Shown here: one piece after another, positions 8,394-15,464 of the stretch | Position numbering within the stretch: position 1 is the stretch's first letter | How the letters are laid out: each line of letters begins with the position of its first letter | NCBI RefSeq assembly: GCF_003323735.1 | Contig: NZ_QOIM01000030.1 | Span: 186,001 to 250,000 of the forward strand | Reading direction: 5' to 3' | DNA: 64,000 bases | Origin: Streptomyces reniochalinae | GTDB lineage: Bacteria; Actinomycetota; Actinomycetes; Streptomycetales; Streptomycetaceae | The notes under the pieces: model-generated | Database searches by the model: none | What the model was told of the DNA's origin: nothing | What the model saw: the letters and a program-made list of their open reading frames with translations, nothing else | Position numbers and translations under genes: made by a program

Positions 8394-9368
8394 ATGAACA
8401 GCACCGGCCTCAGCGCCAGCCCCCGTACCCGCGCTCTCGGGACCAAGACCGTCGGCCCCGGCCACCCCGTCTACGTCACCGGGGAGATCGGCATCAACCA
8501 CAACGGGGATCTCGACAACGCGTTCGCTCTGATCGACGCCGCCGCCGAGGCGGGCTGCGACGCGGTGAAGTTCCAGAAGCGCACTCCGGAGATCTGCACG
8601 CCGCGCGACCAGTGGGACCTGGAGCGGGACACCCCGTGGGGCCGGATGACCTATATCGACTACCGGCACCGGGTGGAGTTCGGCGAGGAGGACTACCGGG
8701 CCATCGGCGAGCACTGTGCCGCGCGCGGCATCGACTGGTTCGCGTCTCCGTGGGACGAGGAGGCCGTCGCGTTCTTGGAGAAGTTCGACGTGCCCGCGCA
8801 CAAGGTGGCTTCCGCTTCCCTCACCGACGACGATCTGCTGCGCGCTCTGCGTGCCACGGGCCGCACTGTCGTCCTCTCCACCGGTATGTCGACGCCGAAG
8901 CAGATCCGGCACGCGGTGGAGGTGCTGGGCAGTGAGAACATCGTGCTCTGCCACGCCACTTCCACGTATCCGGCGAAGGCGGAGGAGCTCAACCTGAGGA
9001 TGATCCACACCCTCCACGAGGAGTTCCCCAACGTTCCGATCGGCTACAGCGGTCACGAGACGGGTCTTCAGACGACGCTGGCGGCTGTCGCTCTGGGCGC
9101 CGTGTTCGTGGAGCGGCACATCACCCTCGACCGCGCCATGTGGGGTTCGGATCAGGCGGCTTCCGTCGAGCCGCAGGGCCTCACTCGTCTCGTGCGGGAC
9201 ATCCGCACCATCGAGGAGTCCCTCGGTGACGGTGTGAAGAGGGTCTACGACAGCGAACTGGCTCCCATGCGCAAGCTGCGCCGCGTCAAGGGAGCGGTCG
9301 CCGAGGCGGCTGAGGCGGCCGGGACGACGGGCCCCCGCGGGGAGACCCGCGAACCCGTCACGGTCTGA
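8394..9368 (+). CDS. neuB: NeuB-family nonulosonic acid (Kdn/Neu) synthase
   Basis: A 324-aa aldolase-type enzyme condensing phosphoenolpyruvate with a mannose-derived sugar or its 6-phosphate. Seen directly: VYVTGEIGINHNGDLDNA at the TIM-barrel start, CDAVKFQKRTPEICTP, LSTGMSTPKQI, IGYSGHETGLQTTLAAVALGA and FVERHITLDRAMWGSDQ. These cover the metal- and PEP-binding residues of NeuB. The protein stops ~20 residues after the barrel, so the usual C-terminal antifreeze-like (SAF) domain is absent. ATG 8394 is preferred over ATG 8385 because GGAA at 8381 is then well spaced. It lies 100 nt after the synthetase-phosphatase gene, which supplies the following steps. Confidence 0.9.
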   Translation: MNSTGLSASPRTRALGTKTVGPGHPVYVTGEIGINHNGDLDNAFALIDAAAEAGCDAVKFQKRTPEICTPRDQWDLERDTPWGRMTYIDYRHRVEFGEEDYRAIGEHCAARGIDWFASPWDEEAVAFLEKFDVPAHKVASASLTDDDLLRALRATGRTVVLSTGMSTPKQIRHAVEVLGSENIVLCHATSTYPAKAEELNLRMIHTLHEEFPNVPIGYSGHETGLQTTLAAVALGAVFVERHITLDRAMWGSDQAASVEPQGLTRLVRDIRTIEESLGDGVKRVYDSELAPMRKLRRVKGAVAEAAEAAGTTGPRGETREPVTV

Positions 9369-9416
9369 CGGCGGCGGCCTTCGACGCCCCCGACGCGGAA
9401 ACGGAGCGTGTGCGCG

Positions 9417-10577
9417 ATGTCCCGTAACCGCTCCGGCCACGGAGCATCCGCCAACCTGTCCGCGACCGACCCCGGGGGCGGAGCCACCCCCGGGCCCAGG
9501 GACGGGGCTCTCGCGATCGTCGAGAGCCCCGTCCAGCTCCTCAACGTTCTCGAATGGGCGCACAACCACCCCGCGCCCGGCACCTCGGCCCCTCTCACCC
9601 TCGTCGTTCTGCCGCCGACCGACCCGATGACCCGCGGTCAGCTGCGCCGCATGGCCGAGCTGGCCCGCGACGAGGGGATCGTCGTGCGCTGGCAGGAGGC
9701 CAGGGGCGGTGTCGCCGGTGCCCTCTCCAGCCTGTTCGCCCTCTCGCGGCGGCTGCGCAGAGCCCGCACTCTGGTCATCGGGGATCCGTTCTCCCGCTAC
9801 GTCCAGCTGCTGCTGGCCTTGACGCCGGCGCGTGCGGCGCACCGCGTCACGGTCGTGGACGACGGTACGGCCACCATGGAGTTCGTCGCCCAACTGGCGC
9901 GCGGTGAGCGTTTTGTGCGCTGGCACCGGCGCGGCACCGGGGGCGGGGCACGTGCTTGGCTGTTCGCGCCGGTCTCCCGCCGCGCCCGCCGCCGCCTCAC
10001 GCCGCGTGCGGACGGCTCACGGCCTGTGGAGGTGTTCAGCTCCATGCCGGTGGAGGCGCCCGGCGGTGTGACCGTCACCGCCAACGAGTTCGCCTGGACC
10101 CGCGCCCGCTTCGGCCCGCCCCGGTTGACCAGGGGCGCCGATCTGGTGGGCACGTCCCTGGTGGAGACCGGCGTCGTGGACACCGACCGCTATCTGGAGG
10201 CTGTCGCCTCGCTGGCCCGCACCTACGGGGCCACCCGTTACTTCGCGCACCGCCGCGAGAGCAGCGAGAAGCTCCAGCAGGTCAGTGCCGCCACCGGGCT
10301 GGAGATCGTCCGCCCGGACCTTCCTCTCGAGCTGGTCGCCCGGCGTGGCCCGGTCGGCCGTACGGTCCTCAGTTTCCCCTCCACCGTCGTCCACACGCTT
10401 CCGCTCGCTCTCGCCGGCACCGCCGTGACCGTGGCCGTCTGCGACGTAGACCCCGCCTGGCTCACCCGCACTGCCTCGCCCCGCGCCCACAGCTTCCTGA
10501 CGGGCGTCACGGGTACGGCCGCGCGGGCGAGGAGACTCCCGGCCGCGCCCCCGGCCACGCCGGAACCGAGCGCTTAG
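9417..10577 (+). CDS. GT52-like sialyltransferase/nonulosonyltransferase
   Basis: A 386-aa protein whose opening LAIVESPVQLLNVLEW resembles GT52 (Lst-type) sialyltransferases. Supporting segments are VTVVDDGTATMEF and ATRYFAHRRESSEKLQQVS, a basic histidine motif expected to bind CMP-sugar, then EIVRPDLPLELV and a final LSFPSTVVHTLPLAL resembling the serine-containing late motif of this fold. ATG 9417 follows GGAG at 9403. It is the last gene of the rightward nonulosonic-acid run, so it probably attaches the CMP-activated sugar to a wall polymer or glycolipid. Linkage and acceptor cannot be read from the sequence. Confidence 0.68.
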   Translation: MSRNRSGHGASANLSATDPGGGATPGPRDGALAIVESPVQLLNVLEWAHNHPAPGTSAPLTLVVLPPTDPMTRGQLRRMAELARDEGIVVRWQEARGGVAGALSSLFALSRRLRRARTLVIGDPFSRYVQLLLALTPARAAHRVTVVDDGTATMEFVAQLARGERFVRWHRRGTGGGARAWLFAPVSRRARRRLTPRADGSRPVEVFSSMPVEAPGGVTVTANEFAWTRARFGPPRLTRGADLVGTSLVETGVVDTDRYLEAVASLARTYGATRYFAHRRESSEKLQQVSAATGLEIVRPDLPLELVARRGPVGRTVLSFPSTVVHTLPLALAGTAVTVAVCDVDPAWLTRTASPRAHSFLTGVTGTAARARRLPAAPPATPEPSA

Positions 10578-10637
10578 GGCTGCCTGCGAAAGGAGACGCA
10601 GGAGGCGCGATGTCTGGGCGCGCGCACGCCCCAAAAC

Positions 10638-11609
10638 CTAGCCCGCCTCGTTCGCTGCGGCTGCGGCTGCGGCTGCGGCTGCGGCTGCGGCAGCGTGCGG
10701 AGGGCGCGGGGCTCGGAGGCGCATCGTCGGCTGCGACGTGGCGCCTGCCCTGACGTCTGCCTCCGGTGCGCGGGGGCGCGTCGGCGACGGGGCGGGGGCG
10801 AAGGTCAGCAGCAGCACGGCGACGAGCGCCTGGAGGCCGAGCGTCAGGGCGAGCGTCTCGGGGATCTGGACGTCGAGGAGGACCATGGTGACGTTCATGG
10901 CGAGGTGGACCGCGATCGCCGCGACGACACCGCCCCGCTCGTAGGCGTACCCGATCAGCATCGCCATCGGGATGACGCCGGCGGCGAAGAGGATGCCGCT
11001 GGGGCTCCCCAGGCCCAACTCGTGCTGCACGGTGCCGTCGAGGAAGAAGAGCGGCAGGTGCCAGACGGACCAGACGAGGCCCAGTACGAGGGCGATCCGG
11101 TAGCGGCCGAGTGACGCCCGCATCCGCGGGTGGACGGTGCCGCGCCAGCCCGGTTCCTCCGCGAGGGGGCCGCCGATCAGCATCACGCCGACGAACGCGG
11201 CGAGTCCGCCGGCGTCGCGTATCGCGTCCTGGGCCTTCTCCAGGCTGAGCGTCGGGCCGCCGGCCTGCTGCGCGAGCAGGCTCGCCACGAAGACGGTCGC
11301 CGCGGCGAGCACCATCAGCAGCGGCGTCCACAGCAGTGTGCCGCGCTGGAAGCGCACCGCGTGTGCGGGGGCGGCCTCACCGCGTCGGCCGCGGCGGACG
11401 CGGAGCACGAGTGCGGCTGCGGACGGCCCGAAGGCGCCGATGAGGTGGACGCCTGCCGCGGCGGCCGAGTTCGCCGGCCCGCCGAGTGCGAAGGCCGTCG
11501 CCCAGGTCGCCCAGCTGACACCGAAGGCGAGGGCGAGGAAGAGGGTCAGGTCGCTCCGGTAGCTGTGGGGGCGGGCGGCGACAGACGAGGTGTCATGTGA
11601 GGTGGGCAT
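10638..11609 (-). CDS. CPBP-family intramembrane protease (Abi/CAAX-like)
   Basis: A 323-aa polytopic membrane protein with about seven or eight hydrophobic segments. It has the three CPBP motifs: GGPLAEEPGWRG (the E-E-x-x-x-R glutamate pair), VWSVWHLPLFF, and HLAMNVTMVLL with the late His/Asn. Members cleave or bind small membrane proteins and are often bacteriocin-immunity or stress functions; no target is evident here. The last ~30 residues end in a run of alanines encoded by a hexanucleotide repeat. It is divergent from a winged-helix regulator with a 12-bp palindrome between them, suggesting direct control. Confidence 0.88.
   Translation of the reverse strand: MPTSHDTSSVAARPHSYRSDLTLFLALAFGVSWATWATAFALGGPANSAAAAGVHLIGAFGPSAAALVLRVRRGRRGEAAPAHAVRFQRGTLLWTPLLMVLAAATVFVASLLAQQAGGPTLSLEKAQDAIRDAGGLAAFVGVMLIGGPLAEEPGWRGTVHPRMRASLGRYRIALVLGLVWSVWHLPLFFLDGTVQHELGLGSPSGILFAAGVIPMAMLIGYAYERGGVVAAIAVHLAMNVTMVLLDVQIPETLALTLGLQALVAVLLLTFAPAPSPTRPRAPEADVRAGATSQPTMRLRAPRPPHAAAAAAAAAAAAAANEAG
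10655..10700. repeat. Hexanucleotide (GCTGCG)n repeat
   Basis: About seven near-perfect copies of a 6-nt unit lie in the 3' end of the CPBP protease and encode a polyalanine tail. This is a plausible slippage site with in-frame length changes of two alanines. Confidence 0.85.
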
Positions 11610-11681
11610 GCCAGGAAGCTCTCTGTGGGGTTGCTCGGGGGCGGACTCCGAGACAGGAACCGCCTTGCTGTTCTCAACTTC

Positions 11682-11693
11682 GATAACGTTATC
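11682..11693. promoter_or_regulatory. Putative operator between CPBP and winged-helix genes
   Basis: Perfect 12-bp palindrome GATAACGTTATC, 20 nt upstream of the regulator ATG and 73 nt upstream of the CPBP start. It is strikingly AT-rich for this genome. A likely autoregulatory site of the adjacent winged-helix protein; not demonstrated. Confidence 0.6.
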
Positions 11694-11713
11694 AGATGTG
11701 AGAGCATTGGGTC

Positions 11714-12331
11714 ATGGCACACGCGAACCAGTTGATGCACCCGGTGCGCATGCGCATCCTGCAGACCCTGCTCGGCGTCGACGAGCTGACGACCGCGCAG
11801 CTGCGCGAGCGGCTGCCGGACGTCGCCCCCGCGACCATGTACCGGCACGTCGCCGCCCTCACTCAGGCAGGCGTCATCGAGGTGGTGGGGGAGCGGAAGG
11901 TACGGGGCACCGTCGAGCGCAGCTACCGCGTCCACCAGGAGGAGGCGCTCCTGGGTGCCGGGGCCCGCGCGGCCATGAGCAGGGAGGACCACCGGCGTGC
12001 CGTGACGGTCTTCACCGCGGCCGTGCTCGGCGACTTCGAGCGCTACCTCGACCACGAGGACGCCGACCCCGCCACGGAGAACCTCCTCTACCGGCAGGGC
12101 GCGGTGTGGCTCACCGACGAGGAGTTCACCGGACTCGTCGACGAGATCGAGACCGCGGTCGCCCGCCGCGCCCACGCCGTGCCGGGCGACGTACGCACCC
12201 GCCACCTCCTCAGCCTCTCCTTCGTCCCGGACAAGAACGCCACCGCGGGGACGACCGGGGGGCCCGAGGAGAACCGGGAGCCCGAGGAGAACCGGGAGCC
12301 CGAGCAGACCGGGAAGGCCGAGCAGAGCTGA
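11714..12331 (+). CDS. Winged-helix (ArsR/YdfF-like) transcriptional regulator
   Basis: A 205-aa regulator starting MAHANQLMHPVRMRILQTLL. The HTH spans about residues 25-60 (ELTTAQLRERL, then APATMYRHVAALTQAG) with a wing at VERSYRVHQ. The C-terminal half carries an acidic helical ligand or dimerisation region of unknown ligand. The last ~25 residues (PEENREPEENREPEQ) are repeat-encoded by an 18-nt unit and probably disordered. It is divergent from the CPBP protease, and the palindrome between the two genes makes autoregulation and control of the protease likely. Confidence 0.82.
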   Translation: MAHANQLMHPVRMRILQTLLGVDELTTAQLRERLPDVAPATMYRHVAALTQAGVIEVVGERKVRGTVERSYRVHQEEALLGAGARAAMSREDHRRAVTVFTAAVLGDFERYLDHEDADPATENLLYRQGAVWLTDEEFTGLVDEIETAVARRAHAVPGDVRTRHLLSLSFVPDKNATAGTTGGPEENREPEENREPEQTGKAEQS

Positions 12332-12365
12332 GAGACCCGGCAGAGTCGAGAGACCCGGCAGAGCC
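12263..12365. repeat. Two adjacent 18-nt tandem repeats
   Basis: The first array (about 12263-12310) has 2.5 copies of CCCGAGGAGAACCGGGAG within the regulator C-terminus. The second (12330-12365) has two copies of an 18-nt unit, GAGAGACCCGGCAGAG plus YC, starting at the stop codon and running into the spacer. The two units differ in sequence but have the same length. Confidence 0.8.
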
Positions 12366-12500
12366 GAGAGGGCAAGCGAACAGCTATACCCATCCCCAAA
12401 AGGACATAACCGCCGCCGGGGCGAGATTTTCTTCCCCTGGGAGGTTGAACTTTTGTGGATCTCTCGCCAGTTGCGGCTCTGGTGCGCCTACTCTTCGACC

Positions 12501-13790
12501 ATGAACGAACTCTTGTCCCCTGCAGCCGAGGAGGTAGACGCACGCGGAGCCGCCGGCGTACTTCCCGAGCTGCCCGGCCGCCTCACCGAACCTCTCCGGC
12601 GCGAGCTCATCGCCTTCCGTCGCGACCTCCACATGCACCCCGAGCTGGGCAACCAGGAGTTCCGCACGACCGCTGCGCTCAAGACCCGGCTCGAACGTGC
12701 GGGCCTGCGCCCCAGAGTGCTGGCCATGGGTACGGGCCTGATCTGCGACATCCACCCCGGGCTCGGCCAGGAGCCGGCCGATGCCCGGGCCGCGGGCGGG
12801 GTGGAGCCCGTCGAGGCCGCGCCGCTGCTGGCGCTGCGGGGCGACATCGACGCGCTGCCCATCCCCGACACCAAGGACGTGCCCTACCGCTCGACGGTCC
12901 CCGGGCGGGCGCACGCCTGCGGGCACGACGTGCACACCACCGTGGTGCTCGGAGCCGGCCTGGTGCTGGCAGAGCTGGCGCGGGCCGGGGCGCTGCCCCG
13001 CCCGGTGCGGCTGCTGTTCCAGCCCGCCGAGGAGGTGCTGCCCGGCGGCGCTTCCGACGCGGTCGACTGCGGGGTGCTGGACGGGGTGGGGTCGATCCTG
13101 GCCGTGCACTGCGACCCGCGGGTGGACGCGGGCCGTCTCGGTCTGCGGGCCGGGCCGATCACCTCTGCCTGTGACCGGCTGGAGGTGGTGCTCAGCGGCG
13201 CGGGCGGCCACACCGCGCGCCCCCACCTGACGACCGACCTGGTCACCGCCGCGGCCAAGCTCGTCACGGAGGCGCCGGCGCTGCTGGCGCGCCGCGTGGA
13301 CGCCCGCTCGGGCCTCGCCCTGACGTGGGGGCGGATCGAGTCGGGACACACGTCCAACGTCATCCCGCAGCGCGCCGAGATGTCCGGCACGCTGCGCTGC
13401 CTCGACCTGTCGACCTGGCGCGAGGCACCGGACCTGGTGCACGCGGCGATCGACGAGCTGGCGACGGTGTACCGCGCCAAGTGCGAGCTGACGTATGTGC
13501 GCGGGGTGCCGCCCGTCGTCAACGAACCGTCCGCGACGGCGCTGCTGCGCGAGGCGATGACCGCGCGCGCCGGTGCCGCCTCGGTGGAGAGCACGGAGCA
13601 GAGCCTGGGCGGCGAGGACTTCTCCTGGTACCTGGAGCACGTGCCCGGCGCCATGGCCCGGCTGGGCGTGCGGCCCGTCGGCGACCGCCGCGGCCGCGAC
13701 CTGCACCAGGGCGACTTCGACGCGGACGAGTCCGCGATCACCACGGGCGTGGAGCTGTTCACCGCCGCGGCGCTGCTGCACCGCTCCTGA
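12501..13790 (+). CDS. M20-family amidohydrolase/peptidase
   Basis: A 429-aa cytoplasmic metallohydrolase of the IAA-amino-acid hydrolase/hippuricase type. Metal-ligand segments are visible: RRDLHMHPELGNQEF, HACGHDVHTTVVLGAG, LLFQPAEEVLPGG with the catalytic Glu, VHCDPRVDAGRLG, and the late EQSLGGEDFSWYLEHVPG. Start ATG 12501 is preferred to the longer frame from 12453, whose extra residues do not look conserved. It likely cleaves N-acyl amino acids or a dipeptide-like compound. It stands alone between the regulator and the nucleoside transporter and has no obvious partner. Confidence 0.88.
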   Translation: MNELLSPAAEEVDARGAAGVLPELPGRLTEPLRRELIAFRRDLHMHPELGNQEFRTTAALKTRLERAGLRPRVLAMGTGLICDIHPGLGQEPADARAAGGVEPVEAAPLLALRGDIDALPIPDTKDVPYRSTVPGRAHACGHDVHTTVVLGAGLVLAELARAGALPRPVRLLFQPAEEVLPGGASDAVDCGVLDGVGSILAVHCDPRVDAGRLGLRAGPITSACDRLEVVLSGAGGHTARPHLTTDLVTAAAKLVTEAPALLARRVDARSGLALTWGRIESGHTSNVIPQRAEMSGTLRCLDLSTWREAPDLVHAAIDELATVYRAKCELTYVRGVPPVVNEPSATALLREAMTARAGAASVESTEQSLGGEDFSWYLEHVPGAMARLGVRPVGDRRGRDLHQGDFDADESAITTGVELFTAAALLHRS

Positions 13791-13860
13791 TGCGAGCGGA
13801 CGGCGAGCCCCGCACGAGCCCGTCACCCGCGGACCGCGAGCCGTGCACGAACCTCGCGCT

Positions 13861-13915
13861 ACCCACGCGAACTGAGCGCCACCCACGCGAACTGAGCGCT
13901 ACCCACGCCAACCGT
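13861..13915. repeat. 20-nt tandem repeat, about 2.7 copies
   Basis: Unit ACCCACGCGAACTGAGCGCY occurs at 13861 and 13881 with a partial third copy at 13901, followed by degenerate copies. It is noncoding and lies 3' of the M20 gene. Confidence 0.85.
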
Positions 13916-14160
13916 GCGAACCGCGTGAGCTCTACGCGAACCGTGAGCCCCACGCGACCCGTGGCGCCGCGCCACGAAGCCGGCGGAGGGCGCCACCCGG
14001 CGCCTCTCCGGCCGGGCCCCACGCCCGCCCCCGCGCGCCTTCACCCTGTGAGGTATGTCGGACATGGGTGGGCCCAGGCCCCGCCTCGGCCGTGAGGTGG
14101 AGCGTCGCCCGTTCGCGACGATCCGATAACGGCTGGTTCCCGTCTCCTTCTGCTGGAAAT

Positions 14161-14172
14161 CTACGCGCGTTA
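14161..14172. promoter_or_regulatory. Nucleoside-regulon operator candidate 1 (upstream of Bmp ABC transporter)
   Basis: CTACGCGCGTTA matches 10 of 12 positions of the palindrome CTACGCGCGTAG found before add, deoC and pnp. It sits 77 nt upstream of the TTG start of the nucleoside-binding lipoprotein. It is the least perfect of the four copies. Confidence 0.65.
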
Positions 14173-14249
14173 ATGTGTGCCCGTCTCAAGGGCCGGAACC
14201 CCACTACGGTGCCGGAACCGGTGCTTCCACGATCACAAAGGGGACTCCG

Positions 14250-15284
14250 TTGCGTCGGGTAACAAAGCTGGCCACCGCGGTCACCGCCACCGCGACTCTC
14301 GCACTGACGGCCACCGCGTGCGGTGAAAGCTCCACGGAGTCGAGCGACGGCAAGAAGAGCAAGGGTGTCGGGCTCGCGTTCGACGTCGGTGGCCGGGACG
14401 ACCACTCGTTCAACGAGGCGGCGGCCCGGGGTACCGACAAGGCCGAGAAGGAACTCGGCGTCAAGACGAAGGAGATGACCGCCGGGAACAACGAGACGGA
14501 GGAGACCCGCGAGCAGCGTCTCACCTCCCTCGCGAAGGCGGGCTACAACCCTGTCATCGGCGTCGGCTTCAACTACGGCAAGTCCGTCAACAAGGTGGCC
14601 AAGGACTTCCCCGACACGACGTTCGGCGTGGTCGACGAGCAGTCCCACGCCAAGAACGTGGTCGGCATGACGTTCGCGGAGAACGAGTCGTCCTACCTGG
14701 TGGGTGTGGCCGCGGCCAAGAAGACGAAGGCCAAGAAGGTCTCCTTCATCGGCGGCGTGGACAACGCGCTCATCCAGAAGTTCGAGGCCGGCTACGTCAA
14801 GGGCGTCAAGGACACCGACCCCAAGATCAAGGTCGAGGTCGACTACCTCTACAAGGAGTCCGACGAGGGCTTCAACGCTCCGGACCGCGCCAAGAACATG
14901 GCCAAGGGCATGCTCGCCCGCGGCAACGACGTGATCTACACGGCGGCGGGCCAGTCCGGCGCGGGCTCGATCGAGCAGATCAGCAAGAAGAAGGGCGCCT
15001 GGGCGATCGGGGTCGACTCCGACCAGTACCGCCAAAAGGGCCTGGAGAAGTACAAGGACGTCATCCTGACCTCGTCCGTCAAGAACGTCGACGTCGCCGT
15101 CTTCGAGCTGATCAAGAGCGTGAAGGAGGGCAAGCCGCTGAAGGGGAACCAGACGTTCTCCCTGAAGGAGGACGGCGTCTCCGTCGCCACCTCGGGCGGC
15201 TACATCGACGACCTCATGGACGACATCGACAAGGCCAAGAAGGACATCGTCGCGGGCAAGGTGGACGTTCCCACCCGGCCGTGA
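14250..15284 (+). CDS. Bmp/Med-family nucleoside-binding lipoprotein of an ABC transporter
   Basis: A 344-aa extracellular substrate-binding protein. The TTG start at 14250, 8 nt after AAAGGGG, gives MRRVTKLATAVTATATLA with lipobox-like ATAC, a short lipoprotein signal. The mature part begins GLAFDVGGRDDHSFNEAA, the classic Bmp opening (D-x-G-G-x-x-D-x-S-F-N). It continues with GVGFNYGKSVNKVAKDFPD, FGVVDEQSHAKNVVGMTFAENESSYLVGVAAA and DVIYTAAGQSGAGSIEQ. Family members bind purine and pyrimidine nucleosides. It heads an operon with an ATPase, two permeases, cytidine deaminase and thymidine phosphorylase, which supports nucleoside import. Confidence 0.93.
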   Translation: MRRVTKLATAVTATATLALTATACGESSTESSDGKKSKGVGLAFDVGGRDDHSFNEAAARGTDKAEKELGVKTKEMTAGNNETEETREQRLTSLAKAGYNPVIGVGFNYGKSVNKVAKDFPDTTFGVVDEQSHAKNVVGMTFAENESSYLVGVAAAKKTKAKKVSFIGGVDNALIQKFEAGYVKGVKDTDPKIKVEVDYLYKESDEGFNAPDRAKNMAKGMLARGNDVIYTAAGQSGAGSIEQISKKKGAWAIGVDSDQYRQKGLEKYKDVILTSSVKNVDVAVFELIKSVKEGKPLKGNQTFSLKEDGVSVATSGGYIDDLMDDIDKAKKDIVAGKVDVPTRP

Positions 15285-15296
15285 CGTCCCGCAGGC

Positions 15297-15348
15297 GGCC
15301 CCGGGTGCCGCGCGGCGCAGCGTGCTGCGCGGCGTGACGTGCGGGGCC
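15297..15348 (+). terminator. Stem-loop between binding protein and ABC ATPase
   Basis: Nested inverted repeats: outer GGCCCCG (15297-15303) with CGGGGCC (15342-15348), inner GCGCAGC (15315-15321) with GCTGCGC (15324-15330). Placed 13 nt after the lipoprotein stop, it may be a partial terminator or 3'-stabiliser giving more binding protein than transporter. Confidence 0.6.
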
Positions 15349-15464
15349 GTCTTCCCTTCGCACCTCCTTCGCACTTCCTTCCGCACCCCGTGTGCGCCTC
15401 TTCGTGGAGGGCCTCGCACCCTCGCGCCGGGAATCTGAGCTCAACCAGGGAGCACGTCAGTCAA

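Larger units (their letters stand above)
13791..14249. other. Long spacer before the nucleoside transporter operon
   Basis: 459 nt without a supported gene. It contains a 20-nt tandem repeat (13861-13915), diverged copies of a GCGAACC-type motif to about 13970, and the near-palindrome CTACGCGCGTTA at 14161. A purine-rich ribosome-binding site (AAAGGGG) sits 8 nt before the TTG start of the next gene. Confidence 0.75.
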
